Shown here in pieces: positions 11,527 to 21,868 of a stretch of 64,000 bases of DNA (position 1 is its first letter; each line of letters opens with the position of its first letter). The notes under the pieces are model-generated. The model saw nothing but the letters and a program-made list of their open reading frames with translations, was not told where the DNA came from and ran no database searches. Source of the stretch: Tieghemostelium lacteum (Eukaryota; Evosea; Eumycetozoa; Dictyosteliales; Raperosteliaceae). The stretch spans positions 310,001-374,000 of the forward strand of contig LODT01000016.1 in assembly GCA_001606155.1 (NCBI GenBank), written 5' to 3'. The position numbers and the translations under genes are program-made.

Positions 11527-11832
11527 TTCTATATATACAAGTAATTTAAGGCTGGGATTCTTTTTGATTCTTTGAATATTATTTTTTTGAGATCAAGGTG
11601 TAATGAAAATTCATAATTGGTAACAACAAAGATACTTTGGGTGAGAGAATTTTATTTAATTGAAATAAATTGTTTGAAGACTGAAAAGTTGAATAAATTT
11701 TAATTTTTATTTTATTTTTTTTTTTTTACTGTTTCACAAATCAAAAAGGGTTATATATATAAGCTTAATATTAGAAGACTCTCAAAATAGAGGACAAACC
11801 CCCTTTTATATTTATATTTAATTTATACAAGA

Positions 11833-13089
11833 ATGTCCAACAATAACAACAACGGATTTGGAGGAAACTATGGTTATGGTGGACAACAAAACAGAGGAGG
11901 ATTCGGAGGAAACTCTGCTTATGGTGGAAATAATGGAGGATATGGAGGAAACTCTGGTTTTGGTGGAAATTCAGCCTATGGTGGCAACCAAAACCAAAAC
12001 CAAAACCAAAACCAAAACTTTGGAGGTGGATATAACTTTAACAACGACAATGTAAATAATAATTATAATCAGTACAACAACAACAATAGTAATATGGGTA
12101 ATGGAGGAGGAGATGATGTATCAAATAATGCCGATTATCAAGCTACTGCTCAAAATATAGAACAAATTCAATCTGCAGTTTCTAACCTTCAAAAACTCGT
12201 TAAACAATTGGGTACACCAAGAGACAGCATGGAAGTCAGAGAGAAAATACGTTCCTGTGTCGAATCCACTGCTCAATTCATTAAAAATGAGTCACCAAAA
12301 GTTAAAAACCTTACAGCTCTTTCCAATCGTTCATCCCCCAAAAATGTATGTTTATAAAAATAGAGAGAAAAAGGAATTGGAAATTCTCTAAAAACCAGGA
12401 TCTCTGGTAAAAAAAAAATTTCCCAAAAACCACAAAATGTTTATAGAACAAAAGACTAACTCGATTTTTCAATTTAATAATGTATACAGAAATTATTATA
12501 TCAAAAATTAGTTAAGGATTATAATGACTCTTTAAAGAGTTTCAAGAATTCAGCACAGTTAGCAACAACAGCAGAGAAAAACACACCATTACCAGTACAA
12601 CAAAATGCATCATTTAATAACAATAGCGGTAGTTTTGGTGGTAGAAATAGTAATAATTTTGGACAACAACAGTTCCCACAGGGTAACAATAGTCCATATT
12701 TTGAAGACAACAGAGAGGATGAAAGTCAATCTCTTATGGAATCCAGCAGAAGACAACAACTACAGCAAATTGAGGCAGAACGTGAATATCACAACTCTAT
12801 CATTCAGGAGAGAGATGAAGATATTAAACAAATTGAACAATCAATCTACCAGATCAATGAGATCTTTATTGATTTGTCTCAATTGGTTGGTGAACAAGGT
12901 GTAATGTTAAATAATATAGAGTCAAATCTCGAATCTACTTATTTGAATACCAAAGAGGCTAATGTTCAACTCAATCAAGCTTCAAAACATCAACAATCTT
13001 CAAGAAACAAAATGTGTTGGTTAGCTCTAATTTTATTAATTGTAGCTGCTGTTTTGGGTATCATTTTATTCTTTTCATTAAGAAAATAA
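11833..13089 (+). CDS. Syntaxin (Qa-SNARE), syntaxin-7-like
   Basis: Exons 11833-12345 and 12490-13089, joined in phase 0 (N then KLLYQKLVKDYNDS), give 370 residues. The N-terminal about 75 residues are Gly/Asn/Tyr/Phe-rich (repeats of GYGG, GFGGNSAYGG, then QNQNQN). A helical Habc-like region follows (about 95-190), then a SNARE motif (EAEREYHNSIIQERDEDIKQ ... DLSQLVGEQGVMLNNIE). The glutamine in GEQG is the expected ionic-layer residue. A single C-terminal membrane anchor ends the protein (CWLALILLIVAAVLGIILFF). Such tail-anchored Qa-SNAREs drive endosomal and lysosomal membrane fusion. D. discoideum syntaxin 7 is the likely relative. The low-complexity N-terminus is the odd part. Confidence 0.88.
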
Positions 13090-13291
13090 GATATATACAT
13101 GCATTTTTAGAAATAACACAACCCTATTTTTTATTCAACTAGTTTAACAATCTAATCCCCCACTCCCCTTTTAATATTTTCTCAAAAACACACTTCAAAA
13201 GATAATTCATTAAAATTACACAACTATACCATTTGTATATCCAACAATAATATTTTACAATTCTTACTACCTTACTTTTTTTTATTTAAAT

Positions 13292-14115
13292 TTATATAAA
13301 TGAATGATCAGAAGGTGAGTTTGTTGAAGGATTTGTAGAGATGGGACTCTTTGGAAAATCGGAATAGGATGCAACATCTCTTTTACAAAATGGACATGCT
13401 TTGTTGATTATCAACCACCTATCCACACATGATAGATGGAAATGATGTTTACAAGGTAGAATACGAATTCTGTCATTTAATTCATATTCACAAAGACAGA
13501 TTGCACATGAGGCATCTTCCTTTGAGAATTGACCTTCATGGTATCTATCCACTTTTAGATTTCTAATCATTGCATCAGAGGCACCTCTTGGTTCCTCAGC
13601 TGGGAATATTGGATTCACTGGGCTCATTCTCTGTATATATTGTTTGATAATTCTCAATAGAATATTCATTCCCATTACAAACAATGATACCAACATTGCA
13701 ATGAATTCAAACAATAATAATATATAAACTGATCCATAGAGATATGGTATTTTTGCATACTATATTGATAGTTTAGTAAATTAGGTTTTGTTTTGAAAGG
13801 GTGGGGGTTAGAAATTTAGATTTTATAAGAATATCTAATATAATATAGATAACTTACACATTGTTTGTCATCAGATTTCAATAACCATATAGAACCAATT
13901 AAAAACCAAGATACTAGGAATAATAGTAATACTTTATGAATTGTCTTAAATCTAAAATGCACCAATGTAATATGTGGTGATGTTTGTTCAGTATCATCTT
14001 CGTCTGGTAATGATATGAAAAAGTATGCAAAATTCAATAGTAATAGGGTTTGAAGAATAAATTGTGCAATGGACCAACTCTTAAAAGGATAGTCGCATGA
14101 TCTGTGCCAATCCAT
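13292..14115 (-). CDS. Multi-pass membrane RING-H2 E3 ubiquitin ligase
   Basis: Exons 13858-14115 and 13292-13759 (intron 98 nt, phase 0) give 241 residues starting MDWHRSCDYPFKSW. Four hydrophobic segments occupy about residues 12-35, 55-75, 90-108 and 108-122. A complete RING-H2 domain follows: C171, C174, C189, H191, H194, C197, C208 and C211 (CAICLCEYELND, ILPCKHHFHLSC, CPFCKRDV). The tail is Ser/Pro-rich. The protein should act as a ubiquitin ligase on an internal membrane. The architecture resembles plant RING-H2 proteins with N-terminal membrane spans. The frame is open upstream of 14115 but has no earlier ATG there. Confidence 0.85.
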
Positions 14116-14216
14116 TTTCAATGTAATAAATAAAATACTATTTACAAATGTAAAATAAATAAGTGCAACAATACTAGCTCGTCTATTATTTTAAATTCAA
14201 AATAACTATTAATATT

Positions 14217-14846
14217 CTAATTCATGAGCCTATACACTTTTACTGCTATTACTACATACTTTGCTATAGCATTAAAATGTAATTTTGAATTTAACTCATT
14301 TTGAACTTGTAAATGTTCAAATGCTTCATTTCCCATTTCTTGTCCAGATTCATTAACATGAATAGTAGTATGTTGTTGTTGTTGTTGTTGGTCTACTTGT
14401 GATATCTCAACTACATTGCTATCTTCTTGATTTCTTGTACTACCCAATTCGGGTATTGTTGTTGTTGTGGTTGTGGTTGTAGTAGTTGTTGCATTCTCAG
14501 TTTCTACTAACGAATGATTATCTCTTATCTTTACATTATTCTGTACATGTTCTTTAAAATCTCTTTCTTCTTCATTTTCCTTCTGTTGTTGTTTTGCTAA
14601 AAATTCAGTTTCTTGTTGTATAAAAAATTCTTTTTCTTCATCACTGTCATAGATAGGTTCAATAGGTTCTATTGATACATTTTTGTTGTTGTTGTACTTT
14701 TTTCTGTTGATTTTCTTTGACTTTATATTTACATTATTATTATTATTTTTAGTATTACTATTATTTTTATTTTTATTTAGATCATCCTCATCTTCATTGC
14801 TATCCTTTTCACTTTGTAATTTTAAATTGGTATATCGATGTGGCAT
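14217..14846 (-). CDS. Hypothetical low-complexity protein
   Basis: A 209-residue frame starts with ATG at 14846. It is Lys/Asn/Glu-rich, with a run of 11 Thr, a run of Gln and an acidic IYDSDEEKEFF segment. The final about 25 residues (LHFNAIAKYVVIAVKVYRLM) are mildly hydrophobic and could be a helix. No domain is recognised. It sits head-to-head with the GT8 gene, only 145 bp apart. It could be a fast-evolving lineage-specific protein, and expression evidence is needed to call it real. Confidence 0.55.
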   Translation of the reverse strand: MPHRYTNLKLQSEKDSNEDEDDLNKNKNNSNTKNNNNNVNIKSKKINRKKYNNNKNVSIEPIEPIYDSDEEKEFFIQQETEFLAKQQQKENEEERDFKEHVQNNVKIRDNHSLVETENATTTTTTTTTTTIPELGSTRNQEDSNVVEISQVDQQQQQQHTTIHVNESGQEMGNEAFEHLQVQNELNSKLHFNAIAKYVVIAVKVYRLMN

Positions 14847-14991
14847 TTATAATCTCCACTATGCTAAAAACATTGATTCTATTGGTCGAGTGTGAGTGTG
14901 TGACAGCAGGCAGGAGGTGTGTTTTCAAAATTAAAAAAAAATAAATTAAAAACTCTTAAAAAACCCTCCTCAATCAACAAACAGAGATAGA

Positions 14992-16077
14992 ATGAAATAT
15001 GATTTTGTGTATACCATCTTAATTATATTTCATCTTATATTCTTTTTAAATTTATTAACCATATCAAGACTTGATTATAAATCACCTTCACAACAACATC
15101 AACCACCCCCAATACAAATACAAAACACACGTCCTTCTAAATATGATATAGACCCTCAAAGCCAAGAACTTAATAAAATACCAATACTAGATTCAAAAGA
15201 TGAAAATAGAGATAAAAAAGATGATAGAAATACAGTGGTATCTAGTATTGACAGTAATAGTAAATACCTGTACCTCACATTCACCAATAATGACAAATAT
15301 ATAAAAGGTATCAAAGTTCTGAAACAGTCTTTAATTGAGAGTAATACTCATATTGATTTGATGGTAATGGTGACTAAAGAGGTTTCAAGTGAATTAGCAA
15401 AGGATTTAGAAATGATGGGATGCATAATAAACCTCATTGAGATGGTTGAGATTCCCAATGGTATAACAATACAATTAGACCGTTGGAGACCAGCTTTTAC
15501 AAAATTCAAAGCCTGGGAACTGGTTCAATATGAAAAAGTGATTTGGTTGGATTCCGATATGTTGGTAATGAAAAACCTCGATCACCTATTTAACAGTATC
15601 AATATTCTCGAACACCCAGAACATATCTATGCAGCTGTAGATGCAGATGCCAATAGTTGTGAATATAAACCTGAAAGACTAAAACTTATCAATAGTGGTA
15701 TTCTAGTACTTTCACCCAACATGAAAATGTTTAACACCCTACTTGACAATATAGTTGAAACTAGTAAAATTCAAAAAACTGTAAATGATCAAGATGTTAT
15801 AAATTTTACAATTCCCCATTGGAATGGATTAAATTATCCTGAGTATGGAGCTCAAGTCACTCACTGTGAATGTCAAGATAAAAGGCTATGGAATCTTGAA
15901 TCTACATACTTTATACACTATACCGCAGGTCTTAAAGATCTCCCTAAACCATGGGATTTTCATCCAGATTTCTTTAGACCTGATAACTATTGTATACGTC
16001 AACTCTATGACCTATGGTCCAGCTTCTATCTAAGAGCTGAAGACACTATAGAACAAAACAAAAAACTTATAAACTAA
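14992..16077 (+). CDS. Glycosyltransferase family 8 (glycogenin-like), type II membrane
   Basis: A single exon of 361 residues. Residues about 6-26 form one hydrophobic segment after a short N-terminus, the pattern of a Golgi signal anchor, followed by a polar stem to about residue 90. The catalytic domain begins YLYLTFTNNDKYIKGIKVL and contains the metal-binding DxD (D187-S-D189 in VIWLDSDMLVM), AAVDAD, INSGILVLSP and NDQDVIN, and ends FIHYTAGLKDLPKPW, all in the GT8 order. It should transfer a sugar from a UDP-sugar. The acceptor cannot be told from sequence. The anchor argues for a secretory-pathway GT8 enzyme rather than cytosolic glycogenin. Confidence 0.85.
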   Translation: MKYDFVYTILIIFHLIFFLNLLTISRLDYKSPSQQHQPPPIQIQNTRPSKYDIDPQSQELNKIPILDSKDENRDKKDDRNTVVSSIDSNSKYLYLTFTNNDKYIKGIKVLKQSLIESNTHIDLMVMVTKEVSSELAKDLEMMGCIINLIEMVEIPNGITIQLDRWRPAFTKFKAWELVQYEKVIWLDSDMLVMKNLDHLFNSINILEHPEHIYAAVDADANSCEYKPERLKLINSGILVLSPNMKMFNTLLDNIVETSKIQKTVNDQDVINFTIPHWNGLNYPEYGAQVTHCECQDKRLWNLESTYFIHYTAGLKDLPKPWDFHPDFFRPDNYCIRQLYDLWSSFYLRAEDTIEQNKKLIN

Positions 16078-16126
16078 ACAACCAACTTGTACATATTCTC
16101 TAATATATATATTTTAAAGGTTTTTT

Positions 16127-18448
16127 TTATTCATCAGATTCTTCTTCCTCTTCATCTTCATCTTCTTCATTATTTTCACTTTCACTTTCTTCTTCTTCAC
16201 TTTCTTCTTCATCTACATCCATTTTATTATTCTTATTGTTTTTGTTATTATTATTAATTAAATTTTCAAATTGTTTTTGTTTTTCTAATTCAAATTGTAA
16301 TGCTTTTTCTTCTTTTTCTTTTCTGATTGCTAATAGATTATTGAAAACTGTGATATCTTCATCAGAGATGATTAATGAGAGTTCTAGAGCTGGATGGTTT
16401 TTAGCCAAGACTTTACAGAGTACAACTTGACCAATTTTGAAATTTCTTTTAACAGAATCCAATTTAGTTTTGGAGAGTTCTTTAGCTTTAATAATACCAA
16501 AAACTTGATTGTAAAAAGAAACAAATACTTGATGATCAGTGACTTTAGTGATGACACCATGTGAAAGAATACCAGTTTCCACTTGATCCATTGTCAGTAA
16601 AAGTGGATAGTTTGATGCGATAATTGATTTTTTGAGGGTGAGAGACAAACGTCTGTTTTCAGGATCCACAGACAATACTCTACATTTAACTTGTTGTCCC
16701 TCTTTAAACATCTTTTTGGGGTCGGAGATCATGAGTTCTGCCATATTGTTTTTGGGAACCACACCTACGATACCTATAGCCAATTGTACTTCCAAACTGT
16801 CGTCTCTAACGATAGTTACTTGACCTTGGACAATCTGACCAGCGGACAAATCGTAGTAACTAAAGTATTTCTGTGACAGTGAACGTGACTGACTAGTTAA
16901 AAGTGCACAACCTTCAAGTAAATTCAAAGATTTGACTCTAACAGGTTTATCAAATGAAGTGGATTCCTTGACTTTGTAGATAGAGGTAAGGGTATCGGCC
17001 TTGATCTCAGCCTCTGTTAGATGCATGTAACCACGTAGTTTAGCCATCTCAATCTTTTGCTCACTTTTTAGTGGCAATTGGAAGAACATTTCCAAAGGTT
17101 CCACACGATCCAAACTCACGTGAGAACTCTGAAAAACGTCACCAGGTTTAGTCAGACCGAATGGGTAGGGTTTGAAACCCAATATATGGCCAAGACACGA
17201 CAACCCAATTTTCTTGTGAGTCTGATCGACAAATATAATTCTTGCCTTGAGATTTTGATTTTCTCTATAAGTTTCCAAAGATTTTTCCAAATGCATTGTA
17301 TGAATATCTCCAGAGAAGAAATCTAAGAATCCTAAATGTACACCGTTGGGAAGTACTTTGAGAATCTTAGTTTCAACTAACATACCAGCTTTAATGGAAT
17401 CCATAGTTACAAACTCTGATGATTTGCAAAGTGCTCTACTGACTAGAGAGTGCGAGACTGAGAGTTGCAAGGTTTTTGTCTCTTTGTTAATCTCACGAAT
17501 GTAGAGTTCTAAAGGTTGACCTATGTAGAGGGTGTTGGGGTCCTCTGAGGTTTGTCCGGGGTAGTAATATGCAGTTTCGCTGTACTCCAAAAACCCTTTA
17601 AAATCTTTTTCTTTACCAAAACTAATAAGGTAACCCTTATCTTCTTTACTTTCAATGACACCTTGAATAGTCATTCCATCACAAAAATTATCAAATTGTT
17701 GGTCATTGTTGATGATCTCAGGTCTGAGTGTGCAATGGAGACCCTCTGCATTCTTGTTTGGTGTCAAACCGACAACCGAACACTTGAGTAACTGGCCTTT
17801 ATAAAACATCTTTCTCAACTGATCACTAATGACTTTTAGTCTACGGAAACTTGAAATCTCCTTTCCTCTCCCCTGCGACTTTCTCTCTTCTTGCTCAACA
17901 ACCTCTTTAATCCACTGAGTAAACTGATCTGAAACTTCATTGAACTTGATATAACCCTTCAATCCAAATGGCAAACCCACTGTTATATCCATCTCTGAAA
18001 CTGATTCAAAACTTGCCAGCACAGTAATACCACTATACAAATCCTTCTTAAACAGTCTTCTAGCCTCTGATGGAATGTTCTTTTTAAGAAATGGTAACAT
18101 CTTCTTGGCATCTATTTCCTCTTTTTCAGTAAACTCTGTAGAAGGATCCTCCATAAAATCCTTTAATTGTTGTGGATTCAAATGCTGAATTCTAGAGACT
18201 TCTTTCTTCTTCTTAATATTCTTTAAACTATTATATGCAGAACTAAACAAATCTTCATCTTCTTCACCATCCTTCTTGTGTTTTTTATCTGATGATCCAC
18301 TCTTTCCTTTTCCTTTCCCATTGGAAATCTGTTCTGACTTTCTCTTTGGTTGTATTCTCTTGGTTGATACCAGTGATTCTTGATTTTTATTCTCTTCATC
18401 CTCCAATTTCTTGGATAATGAAACTTTACCTCTAACAAAATCTGTCAT
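16127..18448 (-). CDS. S1-repeat protein, N-terminal half of RRP5/PDCD11
   Basis: A single exon of 773 residues. The N-terminus is basic and Ser/Lys-rich (nucleolar-like). S1-type repeats follow at about residues 134-225, 250-330, 350-418, 535-605 and 618-690. These align by order and wording with the first half of PDCD11/RRP5, for example MDITVGLPFGLKGYIKFNEV, KGYLISFG, and KVLPNGVHLGFLDFFSGDIH. The protein then ends in a long acidic Glu/Asp/Ser tail (about 740-773). RRP5 is needed for both 18S and 5.8S pre-rRNA processing in the nucleolus. Full-length RRP5 is about 1,700-1,900 residues and carries further S1 domains and HAT/TPR repeats, absent here. The stop lies only 49 bp from the convergent GT8 gene, so no C-terminal part follows in place. 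Confidence 0.8.
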   Translation of the reverse strand: MTDFVRGKVSLSKKLEDEENKNQESLVSTKRIQPKRKSEQISNGKGKGKSGSSDKKHKKDGEEDEDLFSSAYNSLKNIKKKKEVSRIQHLNPQQLKDFMEDPSTEFTEKEEIDAKKMLPFLKKNIPSEARRLFKKDLYSGITVLASFESVSEMDITVGLPFGLKGYIKFNEVSDQFTQWIKEVVEQEERKSQGRGKEISSFRRLKVISDQLRKMFYKGQLLKCSVVGLTPNKNAEGLHCTLRPEIINNDQQFDNFCDGMTIQGVIESKEDKGYLISFGKEKDFKGFLEYSETAYYYPGQTSEDPNTLYIGQPLELYIREINKETKTLQLSVSHSLVSRALCKSSEFVTMDSIKAGMLVETKILKVLPNGVHLGFLDFFSGDIHTMHLEKSLETYRENQNLKARIIFVDQTHKKIGLSCLGHILGFKPYPFGLTKPGDVFQSSHVSLDRVEPLEMFFQLPLKSEQKIEMAKLRGYMHLTEAEIKADTLTSIYKVKESTSFDKPVRVKSLNLLEGCALLTSQSRSLSQKYFSYYDLSAGQIVQGQVTIVRDDSLEVQLAIGIVGVVPKNNMAELMISDPKKMFKEGQQVKCRVLSVDPENRRLSLTLKKSIIASNYPLLLTMDQVETGILSHGVITKVTDHQVFVSFYNQVFGIIKAKELSKTKLDSVKRNFKIGQVVLCKVLAKNHPALELSLIISDEDITVFNNLLAIRKEKEEKALQFELEKQKQFENLINNNNKNNKNNKMDVDEEESEEEESESENNEEDEDEEEEESDE

Positions 18449-18583
18449 TTTCTTATTCTCTTTTTTCTATAAAAATTTCTATCTCTTGTTAGATTAGTAA
18501 AGTAAGGGTATAAAAATCACAATAAAAAAAAAACGAACGTAATTAAATTATTTTTTTTTTTTCATATTTTTAAATGAAATTTT

Positions 18584-19415
18584 TCATTTTTGATTATTAT
18601 CTTGTGATTGTTTATTTTGATCGTCTTTTGGGAAAACATAACTATTTAAAAACATATTGATGAGAGAGGTTCCAAAACCTATACCTGCACCCAAAACGAC
18701 TGCAGAAAATGCACCTGATGGACCAGATCTTTTTCTAATATAAAAACTAGTTAACAAACCACAAGATGTTCCTGCAACTGTTGTTGACACTAAATTATCT
18801 TTTCCATTAAAAAACTGATTCTTTATAATTGAGTCTAAACCTTTAAACATTCCAGTAAATAATGTCAATCTAAAACAATAAACAAGTGATGTTCTAAAAA
18901 CCATAGTTCCAATGATTTTACCTGAATTCATATGTATCTAAATTGGTGGAGGTGAGAGGGTTAATGTCTATAACGAGAGTGTGGTTATTTTAATATAAAA
19001 ACATGTTTAAATAGTTAATATATACTTGTGAGATATTTAAAGGATTATGAACAGCTTTAGATATAGATTGTTTAATGTGAGCTATACCATCTTTATATCC
19101 AATGAAACCACCAAGAAAAGCACCTGTAAATCCCATGAACGTGGTTATACTCCTCCACTCTGCAAAATCTTTATGTTCTAATGTATTTTTTATCAGTGGG
19201 TATTGATTATACCATGCCTCTTTCAGAGGTGATTGAAGTTGTATATTGTTATTCTTTTGTAAAATAGTATTAATCTCTTTGATTTCATTTTCCAATTCTC
19301 TTTTTCTTTGTGAAAGTTTAATTGCCTCCGGGTCATGTGCTTTCTCTTGCATTTCATTTTCAACTCTTTTGATCTTTTCAGCCAGATCATCAATGGTTTT
19401 ATTGTTGTTGTTCAT
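18584..19415 (-). CDS. Tim17/22/23-family membrane protein, TIMMDC1-like
   Basis: Exons 19026-19415 and 18584-18937 (intron 88 nt, phase 0) give 247 residues. The N-terminus is a coiled coil (EKIKRVENEMQEKAHDPEAI). The membrane part has Gly-rich helices typical of the Tim17 family: FMGFTGAFLGGFIGYKDG, FRTSLVYCFRLTLFTGMF, VAGTSCGLLTSFYIRKRSG, and AVVLGAGIGFGTSLINMF. The arrangement with a soluble N-terminal stretch and four spans fits the complex I assembly factor TIMMDC1 better than TIM22 or TIM23, but this is a judgement by eye. The protein should sit in the mitochondrial inner membrane. The splice joins LNISQ to IHMNSGKII. Confidence 0.6.
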
Positions 19416-19889
19416 TGTGGTGATATAAATAAAAAAAATTGTAAAACTTAATAAAAAATTTAAAATAACTATTCATTGAATCCAACCTATGACTAATGTG
19501 AATCTCAAATACCATATTGTTTGACTTGGAATGATGATACTTTTCAACTGTCATATTAATTCCATTATTCACCAAACCCAGCTAAAAACACTTCTCCTGA
19601 GATTTAAGGGTTCCTATAAATTTTTTTAAGTTTATACAACCAGAGATCTCTTCGATTTCTTTACCAGAATATCTTTGTTCTATAATTCATTGTAGAAAAT
19701 GTAGAAACATTTAACCCCACCGAAAACACCCCAAACCACATTTTAACGTGGGTTTAAATCAATATTTTAATGAATAGATGTATTCTAACTATGAGGATAC
19801 AATTTCACGACTACTCATAAACCAAAATTAGTAAATTTGAAGAGATTATTTCAATTAGAAATACTTTTATTTTATTACTTTCAAGTATA
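19416..19889. other. Divergent intergenic region
   Basis: This 474-bp spacer lies between the TIMMDC1-like gene and the FG-GAP gene, which diverge. It has no frame of note. The middle (about 19480-19760) is less A/T-biased than most spacers here and may hold 5' UTR or promoter elements for one or both genes. Nothing specific was recognised. Confidence 0.4.
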
Positions 19890-21868
19890 ATGTTAAAATA
19901 TTCAATAATATTAATTTATTTTCTTTTTTATTTTTATAATGCATTTCCAAGTCAAGTAAACATTCTTTCTACTTCAGACAAATTCTTTTCAATTCAATCA
20001 CCTGGTATTTTTATCGCTAGCAGTGGTAAATGCGATATAAATAATGATGGAAAGCAAGTATGTATTTATCTACTAGATAAAGATTGAACTGTTTCTATAT
20101 TAACCTACTTTAGGATTTTATGGTTTGTGAACATTTAAATAATAATTGTTGGATGATATTTGGTGATAATACACAGTTCTCAAATGATAAGATTGACTTG
20201 AATTCTATAGCTTTAGGACACGGAGGTTTTGTAATAAACAATACATTTTCTAATACTAGACCACTTTGTGGTGATTTTAATGGAGATGGAATTGATGATA
20301 TACTATTATCAGAGAGACGTGAACCTGTAGGAAATGTATTGGGTTTTTTTGGCCACAGTGGTGAGTTTTTTAAAAGTTATAATACAGCTCAATATCATGT
20401 CAATAGATATGTTGGTGTGGGTATAGCTGGTAAAGATTACACTGATCAAGCTCTAGGGGCACGTTTGGCACTCTGTGATATGAATGGAGATGGTGTAAAA
20501 GATATAATTATGGGTACTGATATGGGGAGATACGGTAATGTATTTAATAAAGGTAATGAAGAAATATTAGTTCTCTATGGTCTTCATAATGGTTCAACCT
20601 ATAATTTAAATGGTTTAGGTACTCGTGAAAAAGACTTTATATACAATAATCTTAATGGATATTTCCTATCTACAAAATCTTATAATCTAAATTGTGGCGA
20701 TATCAATAATGATGGATACTCTGATTTATACTTTCATGATGGTGAATCTCATAGAATTCTATTCGGGAAAGCATCTTCATTTCGTGTTGATCCATATCCA
20801 AGAGAGAATCTAAGATACCAAGGAGTGGATGGGTTAACATTAGTCACAAACAATCAAGAGAGAACTAAATCTGAACTGACAACTGCATTTGGTGATTTCA
20901 ATGGAGATGGTTTAGTTGATTTTGTAATTTCACAAGACGGTGTTAAAGATGGCGGAGTCTATCTATTATATGGTAGACAAACTAAAATTTGGGAACCTAT
21001 AGTTAATCTTGATAGCTTAGATTCAACTAAAGTAGTTAAATTCTATCATCCCTATTTTAACAAAATGTGCTCTAGTATTCTGTTAAGTGATATCAATAAT
21101 GATGAATTGGATGATATTCAGTGTTATTCAAGTGATTTAACTATGGTATGGAGTGTTTATGGTACAAAATCTCCTTATCCATCTAAAGTACCAATCCTAG
21201 AGACTATCAGTGACAAATGTAAAGGTTTTATGATGACCAAAGCACCAGATTCCAAATTGGCAAATTTCGATTTCAACAATGATGGTGCTATGGACTTGAT
21301 TTTAGTAAGCGATAAAAACTTTATAGGATTCTATGGTGAAAGAGATACACAGTCATCACTGAATATTATCAAAAAGAATTATAGTGGAAAAGCTCCAGTA
21401 TCTATGAAAATCTATTTCCTAAAAGACAATATAATACCAATATCAAATGAACATTGTAACAAGGAAATGTATGTAAATGTGAAGGTCATAGGACTTTCAT
21501 CTATTCTAAAAGGTGATAAACTAGATTTTGACACTCCACCAGGTATGTCACCAATTGATAATATAATTATCAACAGAATCTCTGATACTGAAATTCAATT
21601 GAAACCTGTAACTCCATCCAAAGCATTTTTAGCTGATTTAGTTGGTATTTACTTTAAATCTTCAAGATCCAATTATGTTGTTCATATTGAAATCACTAAT
21701 TACCTGTTTAAAGATGCTATTACTCTTCACATAGGAGGTCAGGGTGTAACTCGTAAACCAATTAGTGGTATTAAACCAAGTCAGGATAATGCACAAAAGA
21801 GATATAGACTCTCACATGAACCCATAAATGAAGATGATATCAATTCGGATGAAATTTCAAATATTTAA
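19890..21868 (+). CDS. Secreted integrin-alpha-like FG-GAP beta-propeller protein
   Basis: Exons 19890-20057 and 20114-21868 (intron 56 nt, phase 0) give 640 residues. A signal peptide is evident (MLKYSIILIYFLFYFYNAF). Seven Ca2+-binding DxDxDG-like loops occur: DINNDGKQD (rebuilt across the intron), DFNGDGIDD, DMNGDGVKD, DINNDGYSD, DFNGDGLVD, DINNDELDD and DFNNDGAMD. Seven repeats is the number needed for a complete seven-bladed propeller of the FG-GAP/VCBS type found in integrin alpha chains and GPI-phospholipase D. The C-terminal about 150 residues are beta-rich and unrecognised. No membrane segment or GPI-type hydrophobic tail is seen, so the protein is probably secreted. Its ligand is unknown. 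Confidence 0.85.
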
